From Hymenobacter cellulosivorans (lineage in GTDB: Bacteria; Bacteroidota; Bacteroidia; Cytophagales; Hymenobacteraceae): a DNA stretch of 64,000 nucleotides. The notes under the pieces are model-generated. The model did not search any database, had not been told where the DNA came from, and saw nothing but the letters and a program-made list of their open reading frames with translations. Each line of letters opens with the position of its first letter. The first letter of the stretch is position 1. The stretch covers positions 2,546,501-2,610,500 of the forward strand of contig NZ_CP095049.1 of assembly GCF_022919135.1 (NCBI RefSeq), read 5' to 3'. Shown in pieces: positions 17,121 to 26,022 of this stretch. A program made the position numbers and the translations under genes.

Positions 17121-17657
17121 ATGGACACCACCGCGTACGTTTTCGATTTGCTCAAGATTATTCTGCCCGCCCTGATTGTGGCCGGTTCCCTGTATTTTCT
17201 GATTCAGAACTATCTGGAAAAAGAGCAGCAGCGCCGCCTGATTGAGCTGCGCCTGGAGAATTCCAAAACCACGCTGCCCCTGCGCCTGCAGGCTTACGAG
17301 CGAGTAACGCTGCTGCTGGAGCGCATCACGCCCAACAATCTGCTCGTGCGCCTGAGCAGTGCTGGCCAAACAGCTTCCGAATACCACCGCCTGCTGATGA
17401 CCGAAATCCGGGCCGAGTACGAGCACAACCTCAGCCAGCAGCTCTATATGAGCCCCGAAACCTGGGAGCAGGTCAAGCAGGCCAAGGAAAACATCCTGAC
17501 GATGATCAACAAAGCTTACCACGCCCTGCCCACGCCCCAGCAGGCCCGCGGCACCGAGCTGGCCAAGCGCGTGCTCGAAACCCTGATTACCGACGAGGTA
17601 GACCCCACCACTCAGGCCTTGCTGGCCGTCAAGCGCGAAGCATCGGGGCTGTTCTAG
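17121..17657 (+). CDS. membrane-anchored conserved hypothetical protein
   Basis: 178 residues. An N-terminal transmembrane segment (LLKIILPALIVAGSLYFLIQ, about 10-29) is followed by a long, highly charged helical region, probably coiled coil (EKEQQRRLIELRLENSK...), so the bulk is likely cytoplasmic. The ERxTLLLERI and YEHNLSQQLYMS stretches look conserved; I recall similar proteins as a DUF in Bacteroidota but cannot give a function. A palindromic element starts inside its stop codon and carries a terminator. Confidence 0.75.
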   Translation: MDTTAYVFDLLKIILPALIVAGSLYFLIQNYLEKEQQRRLIELRLENSKTTLPLRLQAYERVTLLLERITPNNLLVRLSSAGQTASEYHRLLMTEIRAEYEHNLSQQLYMSPETWEQVKQAKENILTMINKAYHALPTPQQARGTELAKRVLETLITDEVDPTTQALLAVKREASGLF

Positions 17658-17788
17658 TTATTAATTGTTCGTTGTCAGTTGTTCGTCACGGGCAATATTT
17701 GTTTTGAAGCAAAAAGCCCGCTCAGTCACTGAGCGGGCTTTTCTATTAGGCTAGGAGCCTAATAACTGACAACAAACAACTAATAACT
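17656..17788. repeat. palindromic element with nested terminator, starts in a stop codon
   Basis: Outer arms 17656-17680 (AGTTATTAATTGTTCGTTGT...) and 17764-17788 are reverse complements except for two transitions in 25 bases. Nested inside is a strong terminator hairpin (17711-17743). The left arm begins within the TAG of the upstream gene; the right arm ends 5 bases before the bshA stop. Confidence 0.85.
17711..17743. terminator. bidirectional rho-independent terminator
   Basis: AAAAAGCCCGCTCAGT / ACTGAGCGGGCTTTT, flanked by A and T runs, serving both convergent genes. Confidence 0.85.
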
Positions 17789-17792
17789 ATTC

Positions 17793-18929
17793 CTACACCG
17801 CGGCTAGTTGGGCATCAATGGCGCGCTGGTAGCAGGCTTCGTAGAGCGGGACGATATTTTCGACGGCAAACTCCTCGGCCCGGGCCCGGGCGGCGTCCTT
17901 GAAGCGGGGCAGATTGTCGTCTTCCAGCACGTAGAGGGAATTTTTGACCATGTCGTCTACGTCGCCGATTTCGCTGAGCATACCCGTTACGCCGTGCACG
18001 TTGAGCTCGGGAATACCGCCAGCATTGGTGCTGATAACCGGCACTTCGCAGGCCATGGCTTCGAGGGCAGCCAAACCAAAGCTTTCTTTCTCAGAGGGCA
18101 TCAAAAACAAGTCGGCAATGCTGAGCACTTCCTCCACGGCTTCGAGTTTGCCCAGGAAACGGATATCGTCGCAGAAGCCGATTTCCCGGCACAACTTCTC
18201 AATGCGGGGCCGGTCAGGGCCGTCACCCACGAGCAAGAGCTTGGCCGGAATCTGGCGCCGCACTCCGGCGAAGATGTTCACCACGTCGTCGACGCGCTTC
18301 ACTGAGCGAAAGTTGGAGGTATGCACCAGCAGCTTTTCGCCGTTGGGAGCAATAGCGGCCTTGAAGTGCCCCTTGTTCTGCTTCTTGAACCGCTCCAGAT
18401 TGATGAAGTTGGGAATAACCTCAATGTCCTTCTCGATGGCAAAGTACTCGTAGGTTTCCTTGCGCAAGTCGGCCGATACGGCCGTTACCCCGTCCGATTG
18501 GTTGATGCTGAAAGTCACAACCGGCTCGTAGCTGGCGTCCTTGCCCACGAGCGTAATATCGGTGCCGTGCAGGGTGGTGATGACCGGCACGGTGATACCC
18601 TTGGTACGCAGAATCTGCTTGGCCATGAAAGCCGCTGAGGCGTGCGGAATGGCGTAGTGCACGTGCAGCACATCAAGCTTCTCGTTCTGTACGATGTCGA
18701 CCATCTTTGAAGCCAGCGCCAGCTCGTAAGGAGGAAACTGGAACAGCGGGTACGGCGGAATGTAGACCTCGTGGTAAAACAGGTTCTCGTTGAAGAAGTC
18801 GAGCCGCACGGGCTGGCTGTAGGTGATGAAGTGCACGCGGTGGCCTTTCAGCGCCAGGGCCTTGCCCAACTCCGTGGCTACTACGCCGGAGCCGCCAAAC
18901 GTAGGGTAACAAACGATGCCGATATTCAT
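17793..18929 (-). CDS. bshA: N-acetyl-alpha-D-glucosaminyl L-malate synthase (bacillithiol)
   Basis: 378-residue GT4 glycosyltransferase, the usual BshA length. It joins UDP-GlcNAc and L-malate in the first step of bacillithiol synthesis. The N terminus MNIGIVCYPTFGGSGVVATELG, VHYAIPHASAAFMAK, TTLHGTDITLVG and VIPNFINLERF are strongly BshA-like. The UDP-binding C-terminal domain has LVGDGPDRPRIE and the EX7E-type EKESFGLAALEAMA motif. bshB and bshC are not in the window. The 3' end faces the element at 17656-17788. Confidence 0.95.
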   Translation of the reverse strand: MNIGIVCYPTFGGSGVVATELGKALALKGHRVHFITYSQPVRLDFFNENLFYHEVYIPPYPLFQFPPYELALASKMVDIVQNEKLDVLHVHYAIPHASAAFMAKQILRTKGITVPVITTLHGTDITLVGKDASYEPVVTFSINQSDGVTAVSADLRKETYEYFAIEKDIEVIPNFINLERFKKQNKGHFKAAIAPNGEKLLVHTSNFRSVKRVDDVVNIFAGVRRQIPAKLLLVGDGPDRPRIEKLCREIGFCDDIRFLGKLEAVEEVLSIADLFLMPSEKESFGLAALEAMACEVPVISTNAGGIPELNVHGVTGMLSEIGDVDDMVKNSLYVLEDDNLPRFKDAARARAEEFAVENIVPLYEACYQRAIDAQLAAV

Positions 18930-19034
18930 GAGAGAGGAAGGGGAGGGCTAGAAACAAAATCGGCGGCAAGTCGCCCAGAGGAGCGCCTCACCGCCGATTG
19001 CGGAGTCAAAGAAACAGAAATGTCAGGCAACAGA

Positions 19035-21989
19035 TCATGTCTTTTGCAAAGACTTGTAAATAACGTCGTGGATGCGCGTGCGGATGTTGTACTGGCGCAA
19101 TTTGTTGTTGCCACCGTCGGGGTACACCCGATTGGAAAGAAAGATGTAGAGGATTTTGTTTTCGGGGTCCATCCACACGCAGGTGCCCGTGAAGCCGGTG
19201 TGCCCAAAGGTGCTGGCTGGCGACAGGTTGGACGTGGGCCCTTCGGGCTTCTCAGGGTTGCCGTGGTCCCAGCCCAGGCCGCGCTTATTGCCCGCTACCT
19301 GGGGCCGGGAGAATTCAGTCACTACTGGGGTCTGGAAGTAGCGCTGCCCGCCGTAGCGGCCGTTTTGCAAGTCCATCTGCATCAGGATGGCCAAGTCGTT
19401 GGCATTGGCAAACAAGCCCGCATGGCCCGCTACGCCGCCTAGTAAGGCAGCGGCTTGGTCGTGCACGGTGCCCTGAAGCTGGGTTTTGCGGAAATACGTG
19501 TCGTTTTCGGTGGGGGCAATGCAGGACTTGGGGAAACGCTCCAGCGGATTATACGTCATGGAGGTTAGCCCCAGCGGCTTATAGAACGTCTTGTCCAGGA
19601 AATCGTCGATGGGGCCACCCAACACCTTTTCGCTTAAGCGCTTGAGGATCATAAAGCTCAGGTCGCTGTACTCAATCGGGTACTTGCCCTTCACTTTGGG
19701 TAGCATGCTGCTGCGCACAATCCAGGTCCAGACCGAGTCATCCACGGCCTTGGTGCTGAAGGTGCCAGGTGCCACTTCATTCGGAAACTCTTCGGAGCGG
19801 GTGCTGGCGTAGAAAGTTGGCTTCAGGCCGTTTTTGCCCACGGTCCGCTCCCAGGTAGGAATGCCGGGCTTCAGACCCGCCTGGTGCAGGAGCACGTCGC
19901 GCACGGTCATGTCCTTCTTGTTCGAGCTCTTGAGCTCCGGCAGATAGTCGGCTACTTTGGCGTCGAGGTTGAGCTTGCCCTGGTCCTTGAGGTACATCAC
20001 GGCCTGCAGCGTACCGGCCACTTTGGTTACTGAAGCCAGGTCATACAGCGTGCTGCTTTCCACCGGCTGGCTTTTGTCGTAGGTGCAGTAGCCGTAGCTT
20101 TTGTCGAACACCACGGCGCCGTCCTTGGCCACTAGCACCTGGCAGCCGGGCGCCGCAGCGTAGGCCACCGATTCCAGGGCAATGTTGTCGATCTGGCTCA
20201 GGATGCGCGAATCCAAACCCTCACTTTCGGGTGTGGCATAGCGCAGGCGACGGAAGTCGGGCGTGGGCAAACCCTGGCCCGCCTTCAGGGCCGGCGACAC
20301 CGTGACGGGCAAACGGCCTTTGGCCGGCAGAGCGCCAAACAAAACCTGGGGCACTACTAGCTGCGACGGGTAGTTGTCTTCGTAGCCGCACACCAGGTTG
20401 CGGACCTCTTCCACGTGCTTCAGGGCGTAAGCATTGCCCATTACCACTACCACGGTTTTGAGTTTGGGGTCGGCCTGGATTTCCTTCAAAAACTTGAGGG
20501 CACCTTCGCCAATGCCGTAGTTGTGGGCCGGCGTGTTGTTCATGCCGTGCAGACTCACCACCACCACGTTGTAAGGCGTCAGGCGCGTCTTGATGCGGGC
20601 AAAGGTCGAGTCGACGGCGTACCGGTTAGGCACCGAGTATACCGGGCCACTCTGGTACTTGTTCATAATAGTGCCGAACGTACTGCCCGTGGCGGCACCA
20701 ATCGTGACAGTGGCAATGCGCAGCGTATCGAGGCGGTGGAAGGGCAGCAGGTCGTCCTCATTTTTTACCACCGTTACGGCGTGCTCATAAATCTGCTGCT
20801 GCACCGTGCGGCTCAGTGGGCGGCTTAGGTTGGCGGCCAGGTTAGGAATATCGACGGGCTGGTAACGGTTCAGGCCGGCCCAGTACTTACCGCGCAGGAT
20901 TTTACGGACTCGCAAATCAATTTCTTCCTGGCTGATTTTGCCGGCCGCCACGGCTTCACGAATCCGCTGCAGCGCCACGGGTACATCTTCCGAAAACAGC
21001 AGCACGTCGTTGCCGGCCAGCAAAGCCAGAGCATCCAGCTCACCGGGCTTATAGAGGTTGGCAACGCTCTTCATATTGAGCGCGTCGGTGAAAACCAGGC
21101 CTTTGTAGCCCATTTTCTCCTTCAGCATGCCCGTCACTAGGTTATGGGAAATAGTAGCCGATACCGACTGCACCGTGTCGAACAGGGGCATGTACAAGTG
21201 GCCCACCATTACGCCCATTACCCCCGATTGAAACGCCTGCTGAAAGGGGTACAGATCCACATTAGTCAGGCGGGCCAGGTCGGAGTTGATAACTGGCAGG
21301 GCAACGTGAGAGTCCACATCGGTGTCGCCGTGACCGGGGAAATGCTTCACGACGGCCATTACGCCGTGGTCCTGCAGGCCGCGGATGTAGGATACGCCGC
21401 GCTTGGCTACCTGCTCTTTGTTTTCCCCGAAGGAACGGTTGCCGATAACCGGATTGTCGGGGTTGGAGTTGACATCGATAACCGGCGAAAAGCTTACGTG
21501 CACGCCCAACGTCTTGAGCTTGAGGGCAATTTCGCGGCCCATCTGGTACACGTACTGGTCGTCGTCCATGGCGCCCAGCGTCATCTGCTTGGCAAAGTGC
21601 ATGGAGGAGTCCAGACGCATATCCAGGCCCCATTCGGCGTCCATGGCAATGAGCAGGGGCACTTTAGCTTCAGCCTGGTAACGGTTGGTCAGCAAGGCCT
21701 GCCGCTTGGGGCCGCCCTGTAGAAACATCAGCCCGCCGATGCCATAGGTTTTTACCAGCTCGTCGATGCGCGCTACGTGCTTTTTGTCCTTGTTGGAGTA
21801 CGCCGCCACCATAAACAGCTGCCCCAGGCGCTGGTCGGGAGTGAGGGTGGCAAATACGCTGTCGACCCAGGTTTGCTCGGCCGCCGACATGGGCCGTACG
21901 TCCTTGTCTTTGGGGGCCGCCGACGAGATGATTAGACCCGTAACGGCCAGGATAACCAGTAAGAGACTAATCCGAAATTCCTTGAGCAT
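19035..21989 (-). CDS. fusion: GH3 beta-N-acetylglucosaminidase + serine beta-lactamase-like domain
   Basis: 984 residues from the ATG at 21987-21989, which gives a signal anchor (SLLLVILAVTGLIISSAA, 8-25); upstream in-frame codons are not family-like. Residues about 38-400 are a NagZ-type GH3 domain with KHFPGHG (215-221), DSH (226-228) and nucleophile Asp 302 in FTDALNM. Residues about 400-575 form the C-terminal GH3 part. Residues about 585-984 are a class-C/DD-peptidase-like serine hydrolase: S653-V-T-K656, Y774-S-D and H930-T-G. Both domains appear catalytically intact. Expected role: peptidoglycan turnover or recycling at the cell envelope. This two-domain arrangement is known in Bacteroidota. 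Confidence 0.92.
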   Translation of the reverse strand: MLKEFRISLLLVILAVTGLIISSAAPKDKDVRPMSAAEQTWVDSVFATLTPDQRLGQLFMVAAYSNKDKKHVARIDELVKTYGIGGLMFLQGGPKRQALLTNRYQAEAKVPLLIAMDAEWGLDMRLDSSMHFAKQMTLGAMDDDQYVYQMGREIALKLKTLGVHVSFSPVIDVNSNPDNPVIGNRSFGENKEQVAKRGVSYIRGLQDHGVMAVVKHFPGHGDTDVDSHVALPVINSDLARLTNVDLYPFQQAFQSGVMGVMVGHLYMPLFDTVQSVSATISHNLVTGMLKEKMGYKGLVFTDALNMKSVANLYKPGELDALALLAGNDVLLFSEDVPVALQRIREAVAAGKISQEEIDLRVRKILRGKYWAGLNRYQPVDIPNLAANLSRPLSRTVQQQIYEHAVTVVKNEDDLLPFHRLDTLRIATVTIGAATGSTFGTIMNKYQSGPVYSVPNRYAVDSTFARIKTRLTPYNVVVVSLHGMNNTPAHNYGIGEGALKFLKEIQADPKLKTVVVVMGNAYALKHVEEVRNLVCGYEDNYPSQLVVPQVLFGALPAKGRLPVTVSPALKAGQGLPTPDFRRLRYATPESEGLDSRILSQIDNIALESVAYAAAPGCQVLVAKDGAVVFDKSYGYCTYDKSQPVESSTLYDLASVTKVAGTLQAVMYLKDQGKLNLDAKVADYLPELKSSNKKDMTVRDVLLHQAGLKPGIPTWERTVGKNGLKPTFYASTRSEEFPNEVAPGTFSTKAVDDSVWTWIVRSSMLPKVKGKYPIEYSDLSFMILKRLSEKVLGGPIDDFLDKTFYKPLGLTSMTYNPLERFPKSCIAPTENDTYFRKTQLQGTVHDQAAALLGGVAGHAGLFANANDLAILMQMDLQNGRYGGQRYFQTPVVTEFSRPQVAGNKRGLGWDHGNPEKPEGPTSNLSPASTFGHTGFTGTCVWMDPENKILYIFLSNRVYPDGGNNKLRQYNIRTRIHDVIYKSLQKT

Positions 21990-22014
21990 TGACTCCCGTG
22001 GTAGCGTCGTAAAG

Positions 22015-22045
22015 TTGAATCTGAGCGGAAATAGCCCTACTTTTG
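22015..22045 (+). promoter_or_regulatory. Bacteroidota-type promoter candidate upstream of mutL
   Basis: TTG at 22015-22017, 20 bases, then TACTTTTG at 22038-22045, matching the TTG / TAnnTTTG pattern. It would give a leader of about 220 bases before mutL. The spacing fits; the distance to the gene is long. Confidence 0.35.
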
Positions 22046-22273
22046 TGTACTTCCGAAAGGAAAATCGTGCCAGGGATTCGGCCACTTTTGGTGGCTTTCA
22101 GCTCCCTGTTTTCCTTTCTTCTAACGCGCCCAAACGGAGAACCGTATGGCGTGGCGCACACAAAAGTTGGCCGCAAACTTACGGATAAAATTCCGAGGTC
22201 GGACGTTTTCTGGCATCTGGTTCCCGTAGTAAGCGTTGCTAACCAATTCAGTATCACCTTCAGTTCCCGGTCG

Positions 22274-24229
22274 ATGGCGGATGTAATTCAGTTGCTCCCC
22301 GAATACCTTGCCAACCAGATTGCGGCAGGGGAGGTGGTCCAGCGTCCGGCGTCGGTAGTCAAAGAGCTACTCGAAAACGCCGTCGACGCCAAGGCCACGC
22401 AGGTGCAGCTTATTGTGAAAGAAGCGGGCAAACAGCTCGTGCAGGTGGTCGACAATGGGGCGGGCATGTCGCCGACGGATGCGCGCATGAGCCTGGAGCG
22501 GCACGCTACGAGCAAGATTCGCACTACCGAAGACTTGTTTAAAATTCGGACCCTGGGCTTTCGCGGCGAGGCCCTAGCTTCCATTGCGGCCGTGGCCCAG
22601 GTGGAGCTGCGCACCAAGCAGCGCGACCAGGACACCGGCACGCTCTTGCTCATCGAGGGCTCCCAGGTGATGAGCCAGCAGCCCGTGGCTTGCCCCGACG
22701 GCACTAGCATCAGCGTCAAGAACCTGTTCTACAACGTGCCGGCCCGGCGCAATTTTCTTAAGACCAACGCGGTGGAGATGCGCCACATCCTGGACGAGTT
22801 TCAGCACGTGGCCTTGTCGAACCCGCAGATTTCCTTTTCGCTCTACCAAAACGACCTGGAAGTCTTCAACCTGCCGGCCGGCCGCCTCAGCCAGCGCATC
22901 GTGGCTTTGCTCGGCAACGGCTATAAAGAGCAACTCGCCCACTGCGAGGAAGTCACGCCCTTTATTTCGGTGAAAGGCTACATCGGCAAGCCCGAGTCGG
23001 CCAAGAAAAGCCGGGGCGACCAGTTTTTCTTCGTCAACAACCGCTTTATCCGCTCGGCCTACCTCAACCACGCCGTGCTGGCCGCCTACGAAGGCCTCTT
23101 GCCCAAGGATACCCACCCGTTCTACGTGCTGTTTCTGGAACTCGACCCCAAGGCCATCGACATCAACGTGCACCCCACGAAGACGGAAATCAAGTTTGAG
23201 GACGAGAAAACCGTGTACGCCATTGTGCGGGCCGCCGTGAAGCAATCCTTGGGTATTCACAACATGGCCCCGTCGCTGGACTTCGAGGGCGACGTGAATT
23301 TTGCCCCCATTCAGCCCCTGCGGGCCTCGCCCAATGCCAACCCGTTTGGCGACGACTACCGCCCCGATGCTCTGGCTTCGGCCGCGGCCCGGGCTGCGGC
23401 TCCCGCGCCCAAGGAAGGCAGCAAAAGCGGCGGCAGTGAACGAGCGTTGCCCCAGCGCCCCACCGAGCAAGCCAAGCGCGAACTGGAGGCTTTCTACAAG
23501 TCGCTGGGCCAAACCATCGTGCCCGATTTGCCGGAAGCCGACACGCCGGCGGCCGTGGAGAAATTCGAAAAGGCCACCAATCCGCTGGTGATTTCGAACC
23601 CGATACCGGCCAAAGAAGCCGCGCCCGAGCTGCCCTTGCCCGAGCAAACCGCCGGACCGGGCAACCGTGTGGTCCAGATCAACCAACAGTATCTGGTGGT
23701 GCCGGTGAAGTCGGGGATGATGCTGATTGACCAGGTGGCGGCCCGGGAGCGGATACTTTACGAGCAGTACGCTCAGGCCTTGGAACGGCAGAGTGGCAGC
23801 TCCCAGACCCTGCTGTTTCCGCGCACCGTCACCTTCACGCCCCAGGACTTTGCCATTCTGCGCGAAGTCTCGGCTGCTTTGCACGACTTGGGCTTCCGCT
23901 TCAACGAGTTCGGACCCAATACCATTGCCGTGGAAGGCATTCCGGCCGACGTGGCCAACCGTGACGAGCGGGAGTTGCTGGAGGGCCTGATTGAGCAGTT
24001 CCGCAATCATTCCGGCCCCGTGCGCCTCGACCGGCGCGAGCAGCTGGTACGGGCCCTGGCCCGCCGCCTGGCCACCAGCAGCGACAATGCCCGGTTGTCG
24101 GACGTGGAAATGACGGCCCTAGTCGACCGGCTGTTTGCCTGCTCCGTGCCCAGTTATACCCCTGACGGTCGGCGGACCCTGGTACTGATGGAGGTCAACC
24201 AGCTACAGGACCTTTTCCGTAAACCCTGA
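22274..24229 (+). CDS. mutL: DNA mismatch repair protein MutL
   Basis: 651 residues from the ATG at 22274 (MADVIQLLPEYLANQIAAGE). The GHKL ATPase domain is complete: VVKELLENAVDAKA, VDNGAGM, RHATSKI and LGFRGEALASIA. The linker (about 345-460) is Ala/Pro-rich. In the C-terminal dimerisation domain the endonuclease motifs are degenerate: DQVAARERILYE in place of DQHAxxExxxxE, and TPDGRRT where CPHGRP is expected. The nuclease may therefore be inactive, which is notable because Bacteroidota generally lack MutH; it may also be a lineage norm. Two rhomboid genes follow closely (21 and 15 bases), so 22274-25936 is probably one operon. Confidence 0.95.
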   Translation: MADVIQLLPEYLANQIAAGEVVQRPASVVKELLENAVDAKATQVQLIVKEAGKQLVQVVDNGAGMSPTDARMSLERHATSKIRTTEDLFKIRTLGFRGEALASIAAVAQVELRTKQRDQDTGTLLLIEGSQVMSQQPVACPDGTSISVKNLFYNVPARRNFLKTNAVEMRHILDEFQHVALSNPQISFSLYQNDLEVFNLPAGRLSQRIVALLGNGYKEQLAHCEEVTPFISVKGYIGKPESAKKSRGDQFFFVNNRFIRSAYLNHAVLAAYEGLLPKDTHPFYVLFLELDPKAIDINVHPTKTEIKFEDEKTVYAIVRAAVKQSLGIHNMAPSLDFEGDVNFAPIQPLRASPNANPFGDDYRPDALASAAARAAAPAPKEGSKSGGSERALPQRPTEQAKRELEAFYKSLGQTIVPDLPEADTPAAVEKFEKATNPLVISNPIPAKEAAPELPLPEQTAGPGNRVVQINQQYLVVPVKSGMMLIDQVAARERILYEQYAQALERQSGSSQTLLFPRTVTFTPQDFAILREVSAALHDLGFRFNEFGPNTIAVEGIPADVANRDERELLEGLIEQFRNHSGPVRLDRREQLVRALARRLATSSDNARLSDVEMTALVDRLFACSVPSYTPDGRRTLVLMEVNQLQDLFRKP

Positions 24230-24250
24230 TTTGGCCTCTATTTTCCCTGC

Positions 24251-25033
24251 ATGTTCAATCTTACTCCGACAGTTCGGATACTGCTCTTCCTCAATATCGG
24301 TGTCTTCATTCTGCAGAGTCAGATACCGGCGGTGAACATGATGGCCTTGTACCCCATCGGTTCCTCGCACTTTCAGCCCTGGCAATTCGTGTCGTACATG
24401 TTCATGCACGGCGGCTGGGGGCACATTCTTTCCAACATGTTCGGCCTGATTTCCTTCGGGCCGCTGCTGGAGCAGCGCTGGGGCGGCAACCGGTTTCTGA
24501 CCTTCTGGATGATTTGCGGCATCGGGGCCGGCGTGCTCTATTCAGGGGTGCGCCACTATGAAATAAGCCGCATGCGCCAGGACATCGAGACCTTTCGCCA
24601 GGAACCGACGGATGTCAACTTGCAGGATTTTGTGGACCGTAGCCTACCCGATTATAAAGGTGCCTATGAGCCCGTCGTGCAGCAGCTGCACAAAACGCCC
24701 GACGACCCCCAACTGATTCAGGGTGCGCTGAACTCGATGGAGCAACTGCTTGCGGCCGGCCTTAACTCCCCGATGCTGGGCGCGTCAGGGGCGTTGTTTG
24801 GGCTGCTGTTCGCCTTTGCCTACCTGTTTCCGAACACGGAGCTCATGCTGCTGTTCTTTCCCTTTCCGATCAAGGCCAAATACTTTGTGGGCCTTTACGC
24901 GTTGTATGAGCTCTACAATGGCGTACACCGGACCCCAGGCGACAATGTGGCGCACTTCGCCCACTTGGGCGGATTGTTGATTGGGTTTATTGTGTTAAAA
25001 TTCTGGGAGCGGGGTCGGACCCGCTTCTACTAG
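24251..25033 (+). CDS. rhomboid family intramembrane serine protease
   Basis: 260 residues, multi-spanning. The catalytic dyad is Ser 179 in GASGALFG and His 238 in AHFAHLGGLLIGF. HGGWGHILSNM (53-63) gives the conserved loop-1 His and Asn. An insertion of about 70 charged residues (100-170) lies between the second and the catalytic helix, as in several Bacteroidota rhomboids. It would cut membrane-spanning substrates in the inner membrane; substrates unknown. It lies 21 bases after mutL and 15 before a second rhomboid. Confidence 0.92.
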   Translation: MFNLTPTVRILLFLNIGVFILQSQIPAVNMMALYPIGSSHFQPWQFVSYMFMHGGWGHILSNMFGLISFGPLLEQRWGGNRFLTFWMICGIGAGVLYSGVRHYEISRMRQDIETFRQEPTDVNLQDFVDRSLPDYKGAYEPVVQQLHKTPDDPQLIQGALNSMEQLLAAGLNSPMLGASGALFGLLFAFAYLFPNTELMLLFFPFPIKAKYFVGLYALYELYNGVHRTPGDNVAHFAHLGGLLIGFIVLKFWERGRTRFY

Positions 25034-25048
25034 CTTGTTGAGCCCACC

Positions 25049-25936
25049 ATGAGTATTGTCAACGATATCCGTACTGCTTTCAGCCGGCGCGACAATGCGT
25101 TGAATCAGCTGCTGCTGATCAACGTGCTGGTATTCGTGGCCTTCATTCTGCTGCGGACAGTTATGTTTCTGCTGACCGGGGGCAAGAATGGCCATCTGCC
25201 GGTGCTGGAGTGGCTGGCCGTGCCCTCGGTGCCGGGTACGCTGCTCACCCGCCCCTGGACGATGCTGACGTACAGCTTCATCCACTTCGATTTCTTCCAC
25301 ATCCTGTTCAACCTGCTGAACCTGTACTGGTTTGGCGCCCTGGTGCGGGAGTACCTCGGCGACCGGCGCCTAGTGAGTCTGTACGTGCTTGGGGCCCTGT
25401 GCGGGGCAGCGCTGTACGTGCTGGCTCTGAACCTGGTTCCGGCCCTGCGCGGTGGTCCCGCTATTTTATATGGCGCCTCCGCCAGCGTCACAGCCATCAT
25501 CGTGGCCGCCGCTACGCTCATGCCCGACTACACCTTCAGCATCATTCTGTTGGGGCCCGTGCGCATCAAGTACATAGCCGCCGTGGTGGTTATCTTGTCC
25601 ATTGCCGGCATTAATGGCGGCAACGCGGGCGGCATGCTGGCCCATTTGGGCGGGGCGCTGCTGGGCTTTGTGTTTATCAAGCAGCTACAGGCCGGCCGGG
25701 ACCTGGGCCGTCCGGTGCAGGCCGTCGGCGACTTTGTGGGCAACTTGGTATCGGCTAGGCCTCGCACGAGCACGACGCATGGCCGCGCCACCGAGGCCTC
25801 CCAGGCTAAGAGAGGCCCGCTCAACCACCCCGAGCAGGACGAAATCGACCTGATTCTGGACAAGATTTCCCGCTCCGGCTACGAAAGCCTCTCCAAAGAC
25901 GAAAAGCAGAAATTGTTTAAAGCTAGCCAGAAGTAA
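25049..25936 (+). CDS. rhomboid family protease with C-terminal cytosolic tail
   Basis: 295 residues. The dyad is Ser 144 in YGASASVTAI and His 199 in LAHLGGALLGF; HFDFFHILFNL carries the conserved His and Asn. After the last helix come about 80 soluble residues ending DEIDLILDKISRSGYESLSKDEKQKLFKAS, a small helical domain that is often attached to Bacteroidota rhomboids. The linker before it is low-complexity and basic. Adjacent to the preceding rhomboid but clearly a different subfamily (no loop insertion). Ends before a strong bidirectional terminator. Confidence 0.92.
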   Translation: MSIVNDIRTAFSRRDNALNQLLLINVLVFVAFILLRTVMFLLTGGKNGHLPVLEWLAVPSVPGTLLTRPWTMLTYSFIHFDFFHILFNLLNLYWFGALVREYLGDRRLVSLYVLGALCGAALYVLALNLVPALRGGPAILYGASASVTAIIVAAATLMPDYTFSIILLGPVRIKYIAAVVVILSIAGINGGNAGGMLAHLGGALLGFVFIKQLQAGRDLGRPVQAVGDFVGNLVSARPRTSTTHGRATEASQAKRGPLNHPEQDEIDLILDKISRSGYESLSKDEKQKLFKASQK

Positions 25937-25970
25937 AGCCACTTAGGGTCCGTTTTTCGCTGAGTTTATT

Positions 25971-26022
25971 GCAGCAGTAAAAAGCCCCGCCAATGCAAAT
26001 CGGCGGGGCTTTTTACTGCTGC
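25971..26022. terminator. bidirectional terminator, 21-bp perfect stem
   Basis: GCAGCAGTAAAAAGCCCCGC... (25971-25991) pairs exactly with 26002-26022; loop 10 bases, T-rich on both strands. The right arm includes the last codons and stop of the minus-strand gene ending at 26013. Confidence 0.9.

Noticed and set aside
22574..24010. 478-codon open frame opposite mutL
   Set aside because: Shadow of mutL, whose motifs are clear on the other strand.
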